Assembly: GCF_027257155.1 (NCBI RefSeq)
Contig: NZ_JAPWDU010000002.1
Span: 310,001 to 374,000 of the forward strand
From: Cerasicoccus sp. TK19100
Lineage (GTDB): Bacteria; Verrucomicrobiota; Verrucomicrobiia; Opitutales; Cerasicoccaceae
Direction of reading: 5' to 3'
DNA length: 64,000 nt
Each line of letters begins with the position of its first letter. Positions within the stretch are counted from its first letter, which is position 1. The notes under the pieces are model-generated. The model worked only from the letters and a program-made list of their open reading frames with translations, was not told where the DNA came from and ran no database searches. The position numbers and the translations under genes were made by a program. Positions 24,292 through 34,768 of the stretch are shown piece after piece.

Positions 24292-27200
24292 ATGTCAGAC
24301 GCGCCAAAGACACCGCTAGGCTGGCCCGAACCACAGGGCCTCTGGAACCCGCAGCAAGAACATGATTCTTGCGGCGTTGGCTTTATTGCCCACTTAAAGG
24401 GCAAACGCTCGCACGACATCATTTTAAAAACGCTCACGATGAATACCCATATGGACCATCGTGGCGGCGCGGGGGCTGAACCGGACACCGGTGACGGCGC
24501 GGGCATCTTCATCCAGATGCCGGACAAGTTCCTCCGCAAGGCGATGGCGGAAAAAGGTGTCGACCTGCCGCCCGAAGGCCAATACGGCGCGGGCATCGTG
24601 TTCATGTCCCCCAACGCCAGCGAACGCGACTCGGCGATGGAAGTCTTTGAGCAGGTTGTTGCCGAAGAAGGTCAAAAGTTCCTCGGCTGGCGCACCGTGC
24701 CCGTCAAGAGCGAGATCCTGGGCAAAATATCCGGCTCCTACGAGCCCTGCATGAAGCAGATTTTCATCGGCCGCGATCCGTCGATCACGGACGACCTCGA
24801 CTGGGAGCGCAAGCTGTATGTGATCCGCCGCCGCGCGGTCAACGCGATCAAGAACAACGAAATTCTGGAAAACTACGGCAACGTGCACGGCACGAAGTCC
24901 AGCACGTTTCCCGGCAGCGAGTATATCTACGTTTGCAGCCTCTCCGGCCGTACCATGGTCTATAAGGGCATGCTCACGCCGTGCCAGCTCTCCGAGTATT
25001 TCCCGGATTTCCACGACGAAGATTTCGAATCGGCGCTGGCGCTGATGCACACCCGCTTCTCGACCAACACCTTCCCGAGCTGGCCGCGCGCCCACCCGAA
25101 CCGTTTCATCGCGCACAACGGTGAGATCAACACGGTCATGGGCAACGTCAACTGGATGAAGGCCCGCCAGAAGCTCTGCAAGTCCAAGAAGTTTAAGGAA
25201 ATTTCCAAGGTATTCCCCGTCATCAATGAGGACGGCTCGGACTCCGCGCGCTTGGACAACGTGCTCGAATTCATGCACCTGGGCGGCTACGACCTGACCC
25301 ACGCCATGATGATGATGATTCCTGAGCCATGGGAGCGTCACGAGTCGATGAACGAAGCCAAGAAGGCTTTCTATGAGTTCCACGCCTGCCTGATGGAACC
25401 ATGGGACGGACCGGCCTCGATCACGTTCTCCGACGGCACCTCCATCGGCGCGTCGCTGGACCGCAATGGCCTGCGCCCAAGCCGTTACTACGTCACCAAG
25501 GACGACCTGGTCATCATGGCCTCGGAAGTCGGCGTTATCCCCGACCTCGACCCGCTGACGGTGGTCAAGAAGGGCCGTCTGCAGCCAGGCCGCATGTTCC
25601 TCGTAGACATGAAGGAAGGCCGCATCGTCCCTGACGAGGAGGTCAAGGAGCGCGTATACAACGCCCACCCATACGCTGAGTGGCTCAAGGAAAACCGCCT
25701 GCAAATCACCGATCTGCCCGAGCCCAAGGCCGCGGCATCCTCGGAAGCAGACGGCATCCTGACCCGCCAGCACGCCTTCGGCTACACCTATGAAGACCTG
25801 CGCTTCATCTTGGGGCCGACTGCGAGCTCCGGTGTTCAGCCAATCGGCTCGATGGGCAATGACACGCCGCTGGCTGTGCTCTCGAACAAGTCGAAGCACC
25901 TCTATTCGTATTTCAAGCAGATCTTCGCTCAGGTGACCAACCCGGCGTTGGACTGCATCCGCGAAGAACTCGTCACTGCGACGGACACGTTTATCGGCTC
26001 CGAAGGCAACCTGCTGGAGCCCGGACCACAGTCCTGCCGCATGGTACGCCTGGCAACGCCGCTCATTGACAACAAGGAGCTGGCCAAGCTGCGCGAGATC
26101 GAAGCCGAAGGCTTCAGCTCGACCACCATCGACGCACTCTTCCCAGCCGATAAGGGTGCAGTTGGCCTCGAAAAAGCCATTGCCTCCATCTGCAAGGAAG
26201 CGGATGCCGCGATCAAGGATGGCATCAACGTGATCATCATCTCCGACCGTGGTGTCTCCAAGGACATGGCGGCGATCCCGACCCTGCTTATCATGGGCGG
26301 CCTGCACCACCACTTGGTCCGCAAGGGCACCCGCACCCGTGCCTCCATCATTCTGGAGACCGGTGAGGCACGCGAAGTCCACCACTTCGCCACTCTGCTT
26401 GGTTACGGTGCCGATGCGATCAACCCATACATGGCCTTCGAATCGCTACACAAGATGATCCAGGACGACATGCTCGATATGGAGCTGGATCAGGCGATTT
26501 ACAACTACCTGAAGGGCTCGATCAAGGGCGTCGTTAAAACCATGGCCAAGATGGGCATCTCCACCGTGGCTTCCTACCGCGGCGCGCAGATCTTCGAAGC
26601 CATTGGTCTGACCAGTGAGCTCGTCAGCAAATACTTCACCGGCACCGCGACCCGCATCGAAGGCTCCGACATCGAAGCCATCACCGAGGAAACGCTCCGC
26701 CGCCACCGCAAGGCCTTCCCGGCCCGCCACATCGAAGAGGACGAAATCGCCCTCGACCCGGGTGGCGTTTACCAGTGGCGTCGCGACGGTGAATACCACC
26801 TCTTCAACCCGAAGACCATTCACACGCTGCAAAAGGCGGTTCGCACCGGCAGTTACGAGACCTTCAAGGAATACTCGCGCCTAGTAAACGACCAGAGTGA
26901 GAACATCGCCACCCTGCGCGGCCTGATGAAGTTCAAGGACGGCCGCAAGTCGATCCCGATTGAGGAAGTAGAGCCGATCGAAGCCATCATGAAGCGCTTT
27001 AAGACCGGTGCCATGTCCTATGGCTCGATCTCGCAGGAAGCGCACGAAACGCTGGCCATCGGCATGAACCGCGTCGGCGGTAAATCGAACACCGGCGAAG
27101 GCGGCGAAGACCCCGAACGCTTCAAGCCGTTGCCCAATGGCGACAGCAAGCGCTCGGCGATCAAGCAGGTAGCTTCGGGCCGTTTCGGCGTCACCAGCGA

Positions 27201-28959
27201 ATACCTGGTCAATTCCGACGAGCTGCAGATCAAGGTCTCCCAAGGCGCGAAGCCGGGTGAAGGCGGTGAGCTGCCGGGCTCCAAGGTTTACCCGTGGGTT
27301 GCCAAGGTTCGCCACTCGACTCCGGGCGTGGGCCTCGTGTCCCCGCCTCCGCACCACGACATTTACTCGATTGAGGACCTCGCCGAACTCGTCCACGACC
27401 TGAAGAATTCCAACGTCAATGCCCGCGTGAACGTGAAGCTCGTCGCGGAAGTCGGCGTCGGCACGATTGCCTCGGGTGTGGCCAAGGGCCATGCGGACGT
27501 CATCCTGATCGCCGGTCACGACGGCGGCACGGGCGCGTCCCCAACCTCCTCGATTTACAACGCCGGTGCCCCGTGGGAACTCGGCCTTGCTGAAACCAAT
27601 CAGATTCTTCTGCTCAACGACCTGCGCAGCCGCGTGGTGGTCGAGACCGACGGCCAGCTCAAGACCGGCCGCGACGTCGCCATCGCTACCCTGCTCGGTG
27701 CCGAAGAGTATGGTTTCGCGACCGCCCCGCTCGTCACCATGGGCTGCCTGATGATGCGCGTTTGCCAAAAGAACACCTGCCCGGTCGGCGTCGCCACGCA
27801 AGACCCGCGCCTGCGCAAAAAGTTCACCGGCAAGCCCGAGCACGTTGTCAACTTCATGAAGTTCATCGCGATGGAACTGCGCGAGATCATGGCTGAGCTT
27901 GGCTTTAAGACCGTTAACGAAATGGTCGGCCACGTTGAAGCCCTGGACACCGCCAAGGCCATCAACCACTGGAAGGCCAAGGGTGTCGATCTGACCAGCA
28001 TCTTCCACAAGCCCGACGTCGCCGAATCCGTGGGCACCTACTGCAGCAAGCAGCAGGATCACGGCCTCGACAAAGCTCTGGACAACACGCACCTGCTCAG
28101 CCTGTGCAAGCCAGCGCTCGATAAGGGCGAAAAGGTCAAAATCACGCTGCCGATCATCAACATCAATCGCGTGGTAGGCACGATCACCGGCTCCGAGCTG
28201 ACTCGCCGTTACGGCGCAGCCGGCCTACCGGACGACACCATCCACCTGCACTTCCAAGGCAGCGCAGGTCAGTCACTGGGCGCATTCTGCCCCAAGGGCA
28301 TGACCTTCGAGCTGGAAGGCGATGCCAATGACTACATCGGCAAGGGTGTCTCGGGTGCCAAGATCATCGTTTATCCGCCGAAGGGCTCCGAGTTCAAGCC
28401 GGAGGAAAATATCATCGTCGGTAACGTCGCATTCTACGGTGCCACCGAGGGCAAAGCCTACATCAATGGTATTGCCGGCGAGCGTTTCTGCGTCCGCAAC
28501 TCCGGCGTCCACACGGTCGTCGAAGGCGTTGGTGACCACGGCTGCGAATACATGACCGGGGGCCAGGTAATCTGCCTGGGCAAGACCGGCCGTAACTTCG
28601 CGGCAGGTATGTCTGGCGGCACGGCTTACGTTTACGATATCGACGGCGATTTCCGCACCAACCTCAACGAAAGCATGGTCAACGTTTACGAACTGATCGA
28701 ATGCGCCGATGAGGAGATCGAGAAGGTTCGCGCCGAGATCGAAGCACACGTCAAGTATACCGACTCACCACGCGGTAAGGAAATCCTCGAGAACTGGACC
28801 GAAGTCCGCTCGAAGTTCATTAAGGTATTGCCAGCCGACTACGAGCGCATGCTCAACGCCTTCAAAAAGGTGGAAGAGCAAGGCCTCTCGGGTGATGAAG
28901 CAGCCATGGCCGCCTTCGAAGCAAACATGAACGACCTCTCCCGCGTCGGCGGAAACTAA
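24292..28959 (+). CDS. gltB: Glutamate synthase, large (alpha) subunit
   Basis: Transfers the amide nitrogen of glutamine to 2-oxoglutarate. At 1555 residues it has the full architecture. The propeptide ends before the catalytic Cys27 (HDSCGVGF), which starts the class II glutaminase domain. A central domain and the FMN-binding synthase barrel follow ([35 protein letters not shown]). The [3Fe-4S] ligands are Cys1152, Cys1158 and Cys1163 (CX5CX4C). The C-terminal GXGXG beta-helix includes [14 protein letters not shown]. The processing Cys shows it is made as a precursor. gltD follows after 96 bases. Confidence 0.98.
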   Translation: MSDAPKTPLGWPEPQGLWNPQQEHDSCGVGFIAHLKGKRSHDIILKTLTMNTHMDHRGGAGAEPDTGDGAGIFIQMPDKFLRKAMAEKGVDLPPEGQYGAGIVFMSPNASERDSAMEVFEQVVAEEGQKFLGWRTVPVKSEILGKISGSYEPCMKQIFIGRDPSITDDLDWERKLYVIRRRAVNAIKNNEILENYGNVHGTKSSTFPGSEYIYVCSLSGRTMVYKGMLTPCQLSEYFPDFHDEDFESALALMHTRFSTNTFPSWPRAHPNRFIAHNGEINTVMGNVNWMKARQKLCKSKKFKEISKVFPVINEDGSDSARLDNVLEFMHLGGYDLTHAMMMMIPEPWERHESMNEAKKAFYEFHACLMEPWDGPASITFSDGTSIGASLDRNGLRPSRYYVTKDDLVIMASEVGVIPDLDPLTVVKKGRLQPGRMFLVDMKEGRIVPDEEVKERVYNAHPYAEWLKENRLQITDLPEPKAAASSEADGILTRQHAFGYTYEDLRFILGPTASSGVQPIGSMGNDTPLAVLSNKSKHLYSYFKQIFAQVTNPALDCIREELVTATDTFIGSEGNLLEPGPQSCRMVRLATPLIDNKELAKLREIEAEGFSSTTIDALFPADKGAVGLEKAIASICKEADAAIKDGINVIIISDRGVSKDMAAIPTLLIMGGLHHHLVRKGTRTRASIILETGEAREVHHFATLLGYGADAINPYMAFESLHKMIQDDMLDMELDQAIYNYLKGSIKGVVKTMAKMGISTVASYRGAQIFEAIGLTSELVSKYFTGTATRIEGSDIEAITEETLRRHRKAFPARHIEEDEIALDPGGVYQWRRDGEYHLFNPKTIHTLQKAVRTGSYETFKEYSRLVNDQSENIATLRGLMKFKDGRKSIPIEEVEPIEAIMKRFKTGAMSYGSISQEAHETLAIGMNRVGGKSNTGEGGEDPERFKPLPNGDSKRSAIKQVASGRFGVTSEYLVNSDELQIKVSQGAKPGEGGELPGSKVYPWVAKVRHSTPGVGLVSPPPHHDIYSIEDLAELVHDLKNSNVNARVNVKLVAEVGVGTIASGVAKGHADVILIAGHDGGTGASPTSSIYNAGAPWELGLAETNQILLLNDLRSRVVVETDGQLKTGRDVAIATLLGAEEYGFATAPLVTMGCLMMRVCQKNTCPVGVATQDPRLRKKFTGKPEHVVNFMKFIAMELREIMAELGFKTVNEMVGHVEALDTAKAINHWKAKGVDLTSIFHKPDVAESVGTYCSKQQDHGLDKALDNTHLLSLCKPALDKGEKVKITLPIININRVVGTITGSELTRRYGAAGLPDDTIHLHFQGSAGQSLGAFCPKGMTFELEGDANDYIGKGVSGAKIIVYPPKGSEFKPEENIIVGNVAFYGATEGKAYINGIAGERFCVRNSGVHTVVEGVGDHGCEYMTGGQVICLGKTGRNFAAGMSGGTAYVYDIDGDFRTNLNESMVNVYELIECADEEIEKVRAEIEAHVKYTDSPRGKEILENWTEVRSKFIKVLPADYERMLNAFKKVEEQGLSGDEAAMAAFEANMNDLSRVGGN

Positions 28960-28963
28960 TCGG

Positions 28964-29045
28964 AAAAGCAAAATTATAAATTCAAAATGCTAAAACCTGT
29001 CTAATTGATCGTTTGTTTTTGCATTTATCCTTTTGAATTTTGAAT
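28964..29045. repeat. AT-rich inverted repeat between gltB and gltD
   Basis: The left arm (about 28975-28999) and right arm (about 29011-29045) share AATTCAAAA and TGC-AAAAC as reverse complements, and the right arm carries 7 extra bases. TTGAATTTTGAATT at the end of the right arm repeats its own word. It ends 10 bases before the gltD ATG and could modulate expression of the small subunit relative to the large one. Confidence 0.55.
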
Positions 29046-29055
29046 TGTATTAATT

Positions 29056-30546
29056 ATGGGTAAACCAACCGGATTCCTGGAAGTCGAACGCAAGACCGTG
29101 AGCGAGATCCCGCCGACGGAGCGCATCAAGAACTGGAAAGAGTTCAAAGAACACCCCAGCGATGAGCACCTGAAAAATCAGGGCTCGCGATGCATGGACT
29201 GCGGCACCCCGTTCTGCCACACCGGCCACCTGGTATCAGGGATGGCCAGCGGCTGCCCAGTCAATAACCTGATCCCTGAGTGGAACGACCTCGTTTACCG
29301 TGGCCGTTGGAAGGAAGCGCTCGACCGCCTGCAGAAGACCAATAACTTCCCGGAGTTCACGGGTCGCGTCTGCCCGGCACCTTGCGAAGGCTCCTGCGTG
29401 CTCGGCGTTATCGAGCCGCCCGTCACCATTAAAAACATCGAGTGTGCGATCATCGATACCGGTTGGGAAAAGGGCTGGATGGCCCCCAACCCGCCCGAAG
29501 AGCGCACTGGCAAGAGTGTTGCCGTCGTCGGCTCCGGCCCTGCTGGCCTCGCCGCTGCAGACCAGCTCAACCAGGCTGGACACAGCGTCACCGTGTTCGA
29601 GCGCGCTGACCGCATTGGCGGCCTCCTCATGTATGGCATTCCCAACATGAAGCTCGATAAGGAAGAAGTCGTGCTGCGCCGCGTGAAGCTGATGACCGAG
29701 GAAGGCGTCACCTTCAAGACCAACACCGAGATCGGCAAAGACATCACCGCGACTGACCTGCAAGCTCAGTTCGACGCCGTGCTGTATTGCACCGGTGCTA
29801 CCAAGCCTCGCGACCTGCCAATCCCAGGCCGCGACCTCAAGGGCGTGCACTTCGCCATGGAGTTCCTGACCGGTAACACCAAGCATCAGCTCGACCATCA
29901 GTTTGACGGCTCGCTGCCGGAAATTAACGCCGAAGGCAAAGACGTCGTCGTCATTGGCGGTGGCGACACCGGCACTGACTGCGTGGGCACCTCGATCCGC
30001 CATGGCTGCAAGAGCGTCGTCCAGTTGGAAATTATGCCGCGTCCTCCGGAAGAGCGCCAGGACGACAATCCTTGGCCGGAATGGCCCAAGATTTACCGCA
30101 TGGACTACGGCCAGGAAGAAGCCAAAGCACTTCAGGGCGAAGATCCGCGCGAGTATCTCGTGATGACGGAAAACTTCGTCGACGACGGCAACGGCAACCT
30201 CGCCGGCCTGAATATCGTCAACATCAAATGGGGCAAGGACGACCAGGGCCGCTTCGTGCCGATCAAGCAGGAAGACACCCGCCGCACCATCCCCGCACAG
30301 CTGGCGACGTTGGCCATGGGCTTCCTTGGGCCGGAGCAGACCGTCATCGAGCAGCTCGGCATGGAAACCGATCCGCGCTCAAACATGAAGGCTGAGCACG
30401 GTGTCTACACCACCAATGTCGAGGGCGTATTCGCCGCTGGTGACTGCCGCCGCGGCCAGAGCCTCGTCGTCTGGGCCATCAACGAAGGCCGTGGTGCCGC
30501 CCGCGAAGTGGACCGCTTCCTCATGGGTGTCACCACCCTGCCCTAA
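29056..30546 (+). CDS. gltD: Glutamate synthase, small (beta) subunit
   Basis: Feeds electrons from NADPH to the large subunit through FAD and iron-sulfur centres. 496 residues. The N-terminal cysteine cluster is complete (Cys46, Cys49 and Cys54 in CMDCGTPFC; then GCPVNN and [10 protein letters not shown]). The first dinucleotide fold ([15 protein letters not shown]) binds FAD and the second ([12 protein letters not shown]) binds NADPH. The end carries the FAD signature [18 protein letters not shown]. It follows gltB and precedes a strong terminator. Confidence 0.98.
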   Translation: MGKPTGFLEVERKTVSEIPPTERIKNWKEFKEHPSDEHLKNQGSRCMDCGTPFCHTGHLVSGMASGCPVNNLIPEWNDLVYRGRWKEALDRLQKTNNFPEFTGRVCPAPCEGSCVLGVIEPPVTIKNIECAIIDTGWEKGWMAPNPPEERTGKSVAVVGSGPAGLAAADQLNQAGHSVTVFERADRIGGLLMYGIPNMKLDKEEVVLRRVKLMTEEGVTFKTNTEIGKDITATDLQAQFDAVLYCTGATKPRDLPIPGRDLKGVHFAMEFLTGNTKHQLDHQFDGSLPEINAEGKDVVVIGGGDTGTDCVGTSIRHGCKSVVQLEIMPRPPEERQDDNPWPEWPKIYRMDYGQEEAKALQGEDPREYLVMTENFVDDGNGNLAGLNIVNIKWGKDDQGRFVPIKQEDTRRTIPAQLATLAMGFLGPEQTVIEQLGMETDPRSNMKAEHGVYTTNVEGVFAAGDCRRGQSLVVWAINEGRGAAREVDRFLMGVTTLP

Positions 30547-30567
30547 GCTGGCGAACAAAAGTTTTTC

Positions 30568-30599
30568 AAACGGCGTTGTCCTCGGGCAGCGCCGTTTTT
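30568..30599 (+). terminator. Rho-independent terminator after gltD
   Basis: An 11-bp stem (AAACGGCGTTG at 30568-30578, CAGCGCCGTTT at 30587-30597, one G-U wobble) with an 8-base loop and a T run, 22 bases after the gltD stop. Confidence 0.9.
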
Positions 30600-30615
30600 G
30601 TTTATCCCGTTTGTC

Positions 30616-30700
30616 ATGTTGGGCTCGCGCTTGCTGCGCGATGCCGCATCCGCTCAAGAGCGCCACCTAATGCGGCGTCGCGCAAGCGCGGGCCCTACAT
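30616..30700. repeat. GC-rich inverted repeat (GCGCTTGCGCGA words) between gltD and the nucleotidyltransferase
   Basis: Arms 30616-30649 and 30670-30700 are complementary with a few small gaps (ATGT-GGGC-CGCGCTTG-GCGCGA-GCCGCAT). The left arm is three bases longer. It follows the gltD terminator, so it probably does not serve as the primary end of that transcript. Confidence 0.7.
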
Positions 30701-30778
30701 TCCGACGCGATAACTTCACGAATAGCTCACTAGAAAGGCGTTGCGTTAAGACCGTCATCCGCTTGAGTCGTAAGCACC

Positions 30779-31657
30779 ATGAAACCCACTCTACTTGTTC
30801 TGGCTGCCGGTATGGGCAGTCGTTATGGCGGCCTCAAGCAGCTCGACCCAATGGGTCCAAACGGCGAGACGCTGCTGGATTTTTCCATCACCGATGCCAT
30901 CAAGGCCGGCTTCAAAAAAGTCGTATTTGTGATTCGCCGTGACTTTGCCGATGAGTTTAAAGCGAATGTTGGGGCCCGCCACGCGGATAAGATCGAAGTC
31001 GAATATGCCTTCCAGGAGCTGACGGATTTACCCGCTGGTTTCTCCGTTCCGGATGGCCGCGTGAAGCCCTGGGGCACTGCGCACGCCATTCGCGCCGCAC
31101 GAGATGTCGTTAGCGATCCCTTCGTCGCGATCAATGCCGACGACTACTATGGCCGCGACGCCTACCAGCGCATCGTTGATTTTCTTACGGCAAATCCAGA
31201 TCTCGACGCCAGCCAGTGCGCGATGGTCGGCTACCCCATCCGCAACACACTCTCACCGCATGGCTCGGTCAATCGCGGTGTTTGCCGTATTGATAACAAC
31301 CTGCTGCAAACTGTTGAAGAGCACGTCAACATCAGCGACAGCGATGGCGTCATCCGCGGCGAAAATCTCGCAGGCGACGTCGTGGAAATCCCCGAGTCTG
31401 CGCTGGTTTCGATGAACTTCTGGGCCTTTAGTGAGGACTTCTTCGAGGTGCTCGAATCGCATTTTACGGATTTCCTAAAGGCCCGCGGCGAGGAAATGAA
31501 ATCCGAGTGCTACATTCCCACCGTCGTCGATGAGCGAATCCAGTCCGGCGCGACTCGCTGCGTGGTCTTGCCGACCAACGGTGAGTGGTTCGGCGTCACT
31601 TATCCGGAAGACAAGCCCGCCGTACAGAAGCGACTCGCTGCACTCCTGGCCAAGTAA
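30779..31657 (+). CDS. Sugar-phosphate nucleotidyltransferase-like protein
   Basis: 292 residues with the GT-A-like fold of NDP-sugar pyrophosphorylases. The N-terminal LVLAAGMGSRYGGLKQLDPMG is the nucleotide loop. AINADDYYGRDAY contains the metal-binding Asp and matches a sugar-nucleotide centre. The late PTNGEWFGVTYPED fits variants linked to sugar-kinase or choline-phosphate pathways. The exact sugar is unknown. Its stop overlaps the start of the CACHE lipoprotein gene by one base. Confidence 0.85.
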   Translation: MKPTLLVLAAGMGSRYGGLKQLDPMGPNGETLLDFSITDAIKAGFKKVVFVIRRDFADEFKANVGARHADKIEVEYAFQELTDLPAGFSVPDGRVKPWGTAHAIRAARDVVSDPFVAINADDYYGRDAYQRIVDFLTANPDLDASQCAMVGYPIRNTLSPHGSVNRGVCRIDNNLLQTVEEHVNISDSDGVIRGENLAGDVVEIPESALVSMNFWAFSEDFFEVLESHFTDFLKARGEEMKSECYIPTVVDERIQSGATRCVVLPTNGEWFGVTYPEDKPAVQKRLAALLAK

Positions 31658-32691
31658 TGAAAAGACTTGCCGCTATAACCGTTCTTGCGCTGGCGGCCTG
31701 CATTGCCAGCGCGCAAGAGGTGGTCGATGTTTACAAGCTGCTGGTGCAATCGTCGGCCCAGCGCATCGACGACGTCTTTAACTTTGCAGCGCAAAGCACA
31801 GAGGCCATCGCATCGGAGTATCAACAGATGCGCTCACATCCGGCAACGGATAGTGATAGCATGATCGACACGTGGAAACAGATGGCCGTTACACAAGGGA
31901 AGACCACGGGGTTCCGCTTTACTGCCGATAAAAAGGATCACGCATTTCAAGCCCCGATACCGGCATTTTATTTCTACGGCGATCGGCCACTAAACGACGC
32001 CATCGGCCACCAACTCAACGACCTTGGCGTCATGGCACCCACATTGGAGGTGGCCTACAAGAGCTTTGATTTCTCCTGGGTTTATATCACGACGAGCAGC
32101 GAGCTGATGGTGATTTATCCGTTTTTACCCATGAGCGAAGCGGTCAACAACTACCCGCCGACTGAGCAAATTTTCTACACCTGCGCGGATTTCAAAAACC
32201 GTCGCCCGGGCTGGAGTCCGCCTTACCTGGACCTCGTCGGTGCCGGGATGATGATCAGCGTTTCGACGCCGGTCTTTGTGGAAGATGAGCCCGTAGCTGT
32301 CGTCTCCCGAGACATAACCCTGAAGGAGTTGACCGAGTCCGTGCTTAGTTTGCTAGTCGAGGCTGAAGGTGCCATCGCTTACATCGTGGACGACAAGGGG
32401 TTGGCTATCGACGTGAGTGATCCCAACCTCGCGCAATCGCTGGAGAAGATAAACACCCAGAATAAAAATGCCGTCGTTTACTATTTGCCAAAGGAGAGCA
32501 AGCTCTGGCCAGACACTCGAAGCGCCTACCCATCCGGTAGTTCATTGATCGACGAAGCCACCGAAGCCGTGCTTACCTCTGACGAGAAAAGCGGCGTGCT
32601 TCATTTAACTTTGCAGGACAAAGAAATCCTCTCCGCGCGCATTAAGTCGACTGATTGGCGTTTGATTCTATTGCTGCCTGAGACGCAATAA
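31657..32691 (+). CDS. Stand-alone CACHE-domain lipoprotein
   Basis: 344 residues. The signal peptide has a short hydrophobic core and a lipobox (LAAC, Cys15), so it is probably lipid-anchored. The body looks like a double CACHE sensor domain: a long N-terminal helix (QSSAQRIDDVFNFAAQ), the aromatic FSWVYITT-like strand, the segment WSPPYLDLVGAGMMISVSTP and VAVVSRDITLKELTE. Normally such domains are fused to chemoreceptors or kinases; none is fused here. The start overlaps the stop of the nucleotidyltransferase gene. Confidence 0.75.
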   Translation: MKRLAAITVLALAACIASAQEVVDVYKLLVQSSAQRIDDVFNFAAQSTEAIASEYQQMRSHPATDSDSMIDTWKQMAVTQGKTTGFRFTADKKDHAFQAPIPAFYFYGDRPLNDAIGHQLNDLGVMAPTLEVAYKSFDFSWVYITTSSELMVIYPFLPMSEAVNNYPPTEQIFYTCADFKNRRPGWSPPYLDLVGAGMMISVSTPVFVEDEPVAVVSRDITLKELTESVLSLLVEAEGAIAYIVDDKGLAIDVSDPNLAQSLEKINTQNKNAVVYYLPKESKLWPDTRSAYPSGSSLIDEATEAVLTSDEKSGVLHLTLQDKEILSARIKSTDWRLILLLPETQ

Positions 32692-32753
32692 TTGCCCCAC
32701 GCACGTTTCGTCATTGCGCTATGGGCCGCACTGGCTAAGGGTTTTCCTCAACA

Positions 32754-34451
32754 ATGGATACGGTTGGTGAGCCCGGGAAGGAGCCCGTGCAGCTGAAGTC
32801 GGGCTCGCACGCGCCCCTGCTGTATCTCCTGATCCCGTTAATGCTGGGCTATGCGCTGGGCCAGCATTTTCCGCATGTCGAGCTGTCGAACGCCTGGCTC
32901 GCGTCGACTTTGGCAGCGTGTATCGTGGCCACGCTTGCTGCCTTTCGGTCGCCGCGGTTTGCCCCGCTAGTCCTCTGGGGGTTAGCTTTCGCGATCGCCG
33001 TAACCCTCGCCAGCTGGCGCTACTACGCCTACCGCATTCCGACCCCACCCGACCTCTCGCAGCAGCCTAACCGCGAGGCCGAAGTGGATATCAAGATCGA
33101 CCGCGTGTTCGCCATGCGCAGTCAGCATCTTCGTATCGCCGGCATTGGCACCTTACAAGATGCCCCCGCTCATGCCCCGCACCTGCAAGGGCAGATGATC
33201 TACTTTCAGTGCTGGAAGGACGACCCCGATGCGCCGGTCGGCCGAAGCGCGGTGATCCGCGTGCGGGGTAAACTTGAGCCGACGCCCAACGACCCTGACG
33301 GCTTCGACGGCTACCTGCGGCAGCAGGGCTGCCACCTGAAGCTCACCCAAGCCAGCCTCCGGGAAATCGTGGCACCCTCCCCATGGCTCTACCAGCAGTT
33401 TGAGCATATTAACGAGCAGTGGCAGGCGGCGCTACTCGTCGGTGCCGACTCTCCACGCACGAAGCAACTGGCCGGCATTGCCACCGCCATGCTTCTCGGT
33501 GAAAAGACCGCACTCTCCATCGAGCAGAAAGACCGCTTTATCGCCAGCGGCACCATGCACCTGTTTGCGGTTAGCGGGCTGCATGTAGGGATCGTCGCGG
33601 GCTTGATCGCGCTCGTGCTGGCCGGGCTTTGCCTGCCGCGTAAACTGCGCCCCGTGCTCGGTCTGCTCCTGCTCATGGGCTACGTGCAGGTAACCGGTGC
33701 CGCGCCGTCAGCGATTCGCGCCTGGTGGATGGCTTTCTTTTTCTGGACCGCATATGGGCTGATGCGCAAGCCACAGCCGCTCTCAGCCTTGGCGGGCTCG
33801 GCGCTCGTCGTCTTGCTCTTTGATCCACGCCAGCTCTGGAGCGCGGGATTCCAGCTGTCCTACACCGTGGTGACAGGGCTCATTATCTACGGTGCCCCGC
33901 TGCAAGACTGGCTACAGCAGCGATTCAAGCCGTTTCGCCTGATCATGCCCGAATCGCAAAGCCGGTGGCAAAAGCTGGCAACCTGGGGCGTGCGCGGCGG
34001 CTTCGGCCTACTGGCGATCTCGTTTGCCGCCAGCCTCTACAGCGCCCCCTTGGCGATCCGGTATTTCGGCGTGCTCGCGCCGGGCTCCTTCCTGCTAAAC
34101 ATTCCGCTCGTGTCGCTGGCACCACTGGCCATGACCGCGAGCCTCATCGCCGCAGTATGTGGCTGGGTGGGGCTTACGCCGATCGCCGCTTTTGCCAATC
34201 ACGCAAGCTGGGTGTTCATCGCCGGAATGGATGTGCTCGTGGAAAGTTTCCTTAAAATCCCCGACGGCTCATTGCAGTTGGTCTGGCGTTGGCCGGGCGG
34301 CGGTTACACGCTGGCAGTGCTCATGGTGACCGCAGCACTATTGCTGGCCGACCGGCGCACACCGCCTTGGGCGCGCTTTGGGGTCCCTCCGGCAATGCTG
34401 CTTGTCGGGCTTGTCTTTGGCGCGGAGTTGCGTCACGTTGCCCCAATATGA
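32754..34451 (+). CDS. comEC: ComEC/Rec2-type DNA-uptake channel protein
   Basis: 565 residues. Two N-terminal helices, an OB-like DUF4131 domain (about 100-215) and the competence core with FAVSGLHVGIVAG, TGAAPSAIRAWWM and FDPRQLWSAGFQLSY motifs are visible, followed by several membrane helices. The usual C-terminal metallo-beta-lactamase domain is missing. Together with scattered pilus genes it suggests natural transformation ability (inference). The stop overlaps the next ATG in an ATGA arrangement. Confidence 0.92.
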   Translation: MDTVGEPGKEPVQLKSGSHAPLLYLLIPLMLGYALGQHFPHVELSNAWLASTLAACIVATLAAFRSPRFAPLVLWGLAFAIAVTLASWRYYAYRIPTPPDLSQQPNREAEVDIKIDRVFAMRSQHLRIAGIGTLQDAPAHAPHLQGQMIYFQCWKDDPDAPVGRSAVIRVRGKLEPTPNDPDGFDGYLRQQGCHLKLTQASLREIVAPSPWLYQQFEHINEQWQAALLVGADSPRTKQLAGIATAMLLGEKTALSIEQKDRFIASGTMHLFAVSGLHVGIVAGLIALVLAGLCLPRKLRPVLGLLLLMGYVQVTGAAPSAIRAWWMAFFFWTAYGLMRKPQPLSALAGSALVVLLFDPRQLWSAGFQLSYTVVTGLIIYGAPLQDWLQQRFKPFRLIMPESQSRWQKLATWGVRGGFGLLAISFAASLYSAPLAIRYFGVLAPGSFLLNIPLVSLAPLAMTASLIAAVCGWVGLTPIAAFANHASWVFIAGMDVLVESFLKIPDGSLQLVWRWPGGGYTLAVLMVTAALLLADRRTPPWARFGVPPAMLLVGLVFGAELRHVAPI

Positions 34452-34711
34452 AAAGCGCATACGAACTCGCCATGGAGCGTCTCGAAAAAGAATCGCCGAC
34501 TACGGCGCTGACCGAAGAGCAAAAGGAACAACTCGCCGACATCGACCGCGTTTACGACGCCAAGATCGCCGAGCGTGAGGTGTTTCTCAAAGAGTCCATC
34601 AAGAAGGCCAAGGACGCCACCGAACGCAAAAAGCTGGAACAACAACTCGTTGCTGAACGCAATAACATCAACGACGAGCGCGAATCGAAGAAGAACAAGG
34701 TGCGCGGGTAG
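34448..34711 (+). CDS. Small coiled-coil protein (87 residues)
   Basis: A highly charged helical protein (MKSAYELAMERLEKESPT...) with no signal peptide, rich in Glu, Lys and Arg. Similar small proteins starting with the same phrase are common in Verrucomicrobiota and relatives, as I recall them, but have no known function. Its ATG overlaps the comEC stop by 4 bases, implying translational coupling. Confidence 0.75.
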   Translation: MKSAYELAMERLEKESPTTALTEEQKEQLADIDRVYDAKIAEREVFLKESIKKAKDATERKKLEQQLVAERNNINDERESKKNKVRG

Positions 34712-34768
34712 CATTGCCGAACTTCCGCGTTGCCTCAGTGGCGTGGAGGCCAAACCTTCGCATTCAGC

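Noticed and set aside
24424-26385. 653-codon open frame opposite gltB
   Set aside because: Mirror image of a highly expressed, biased gene; no domain or start signal.
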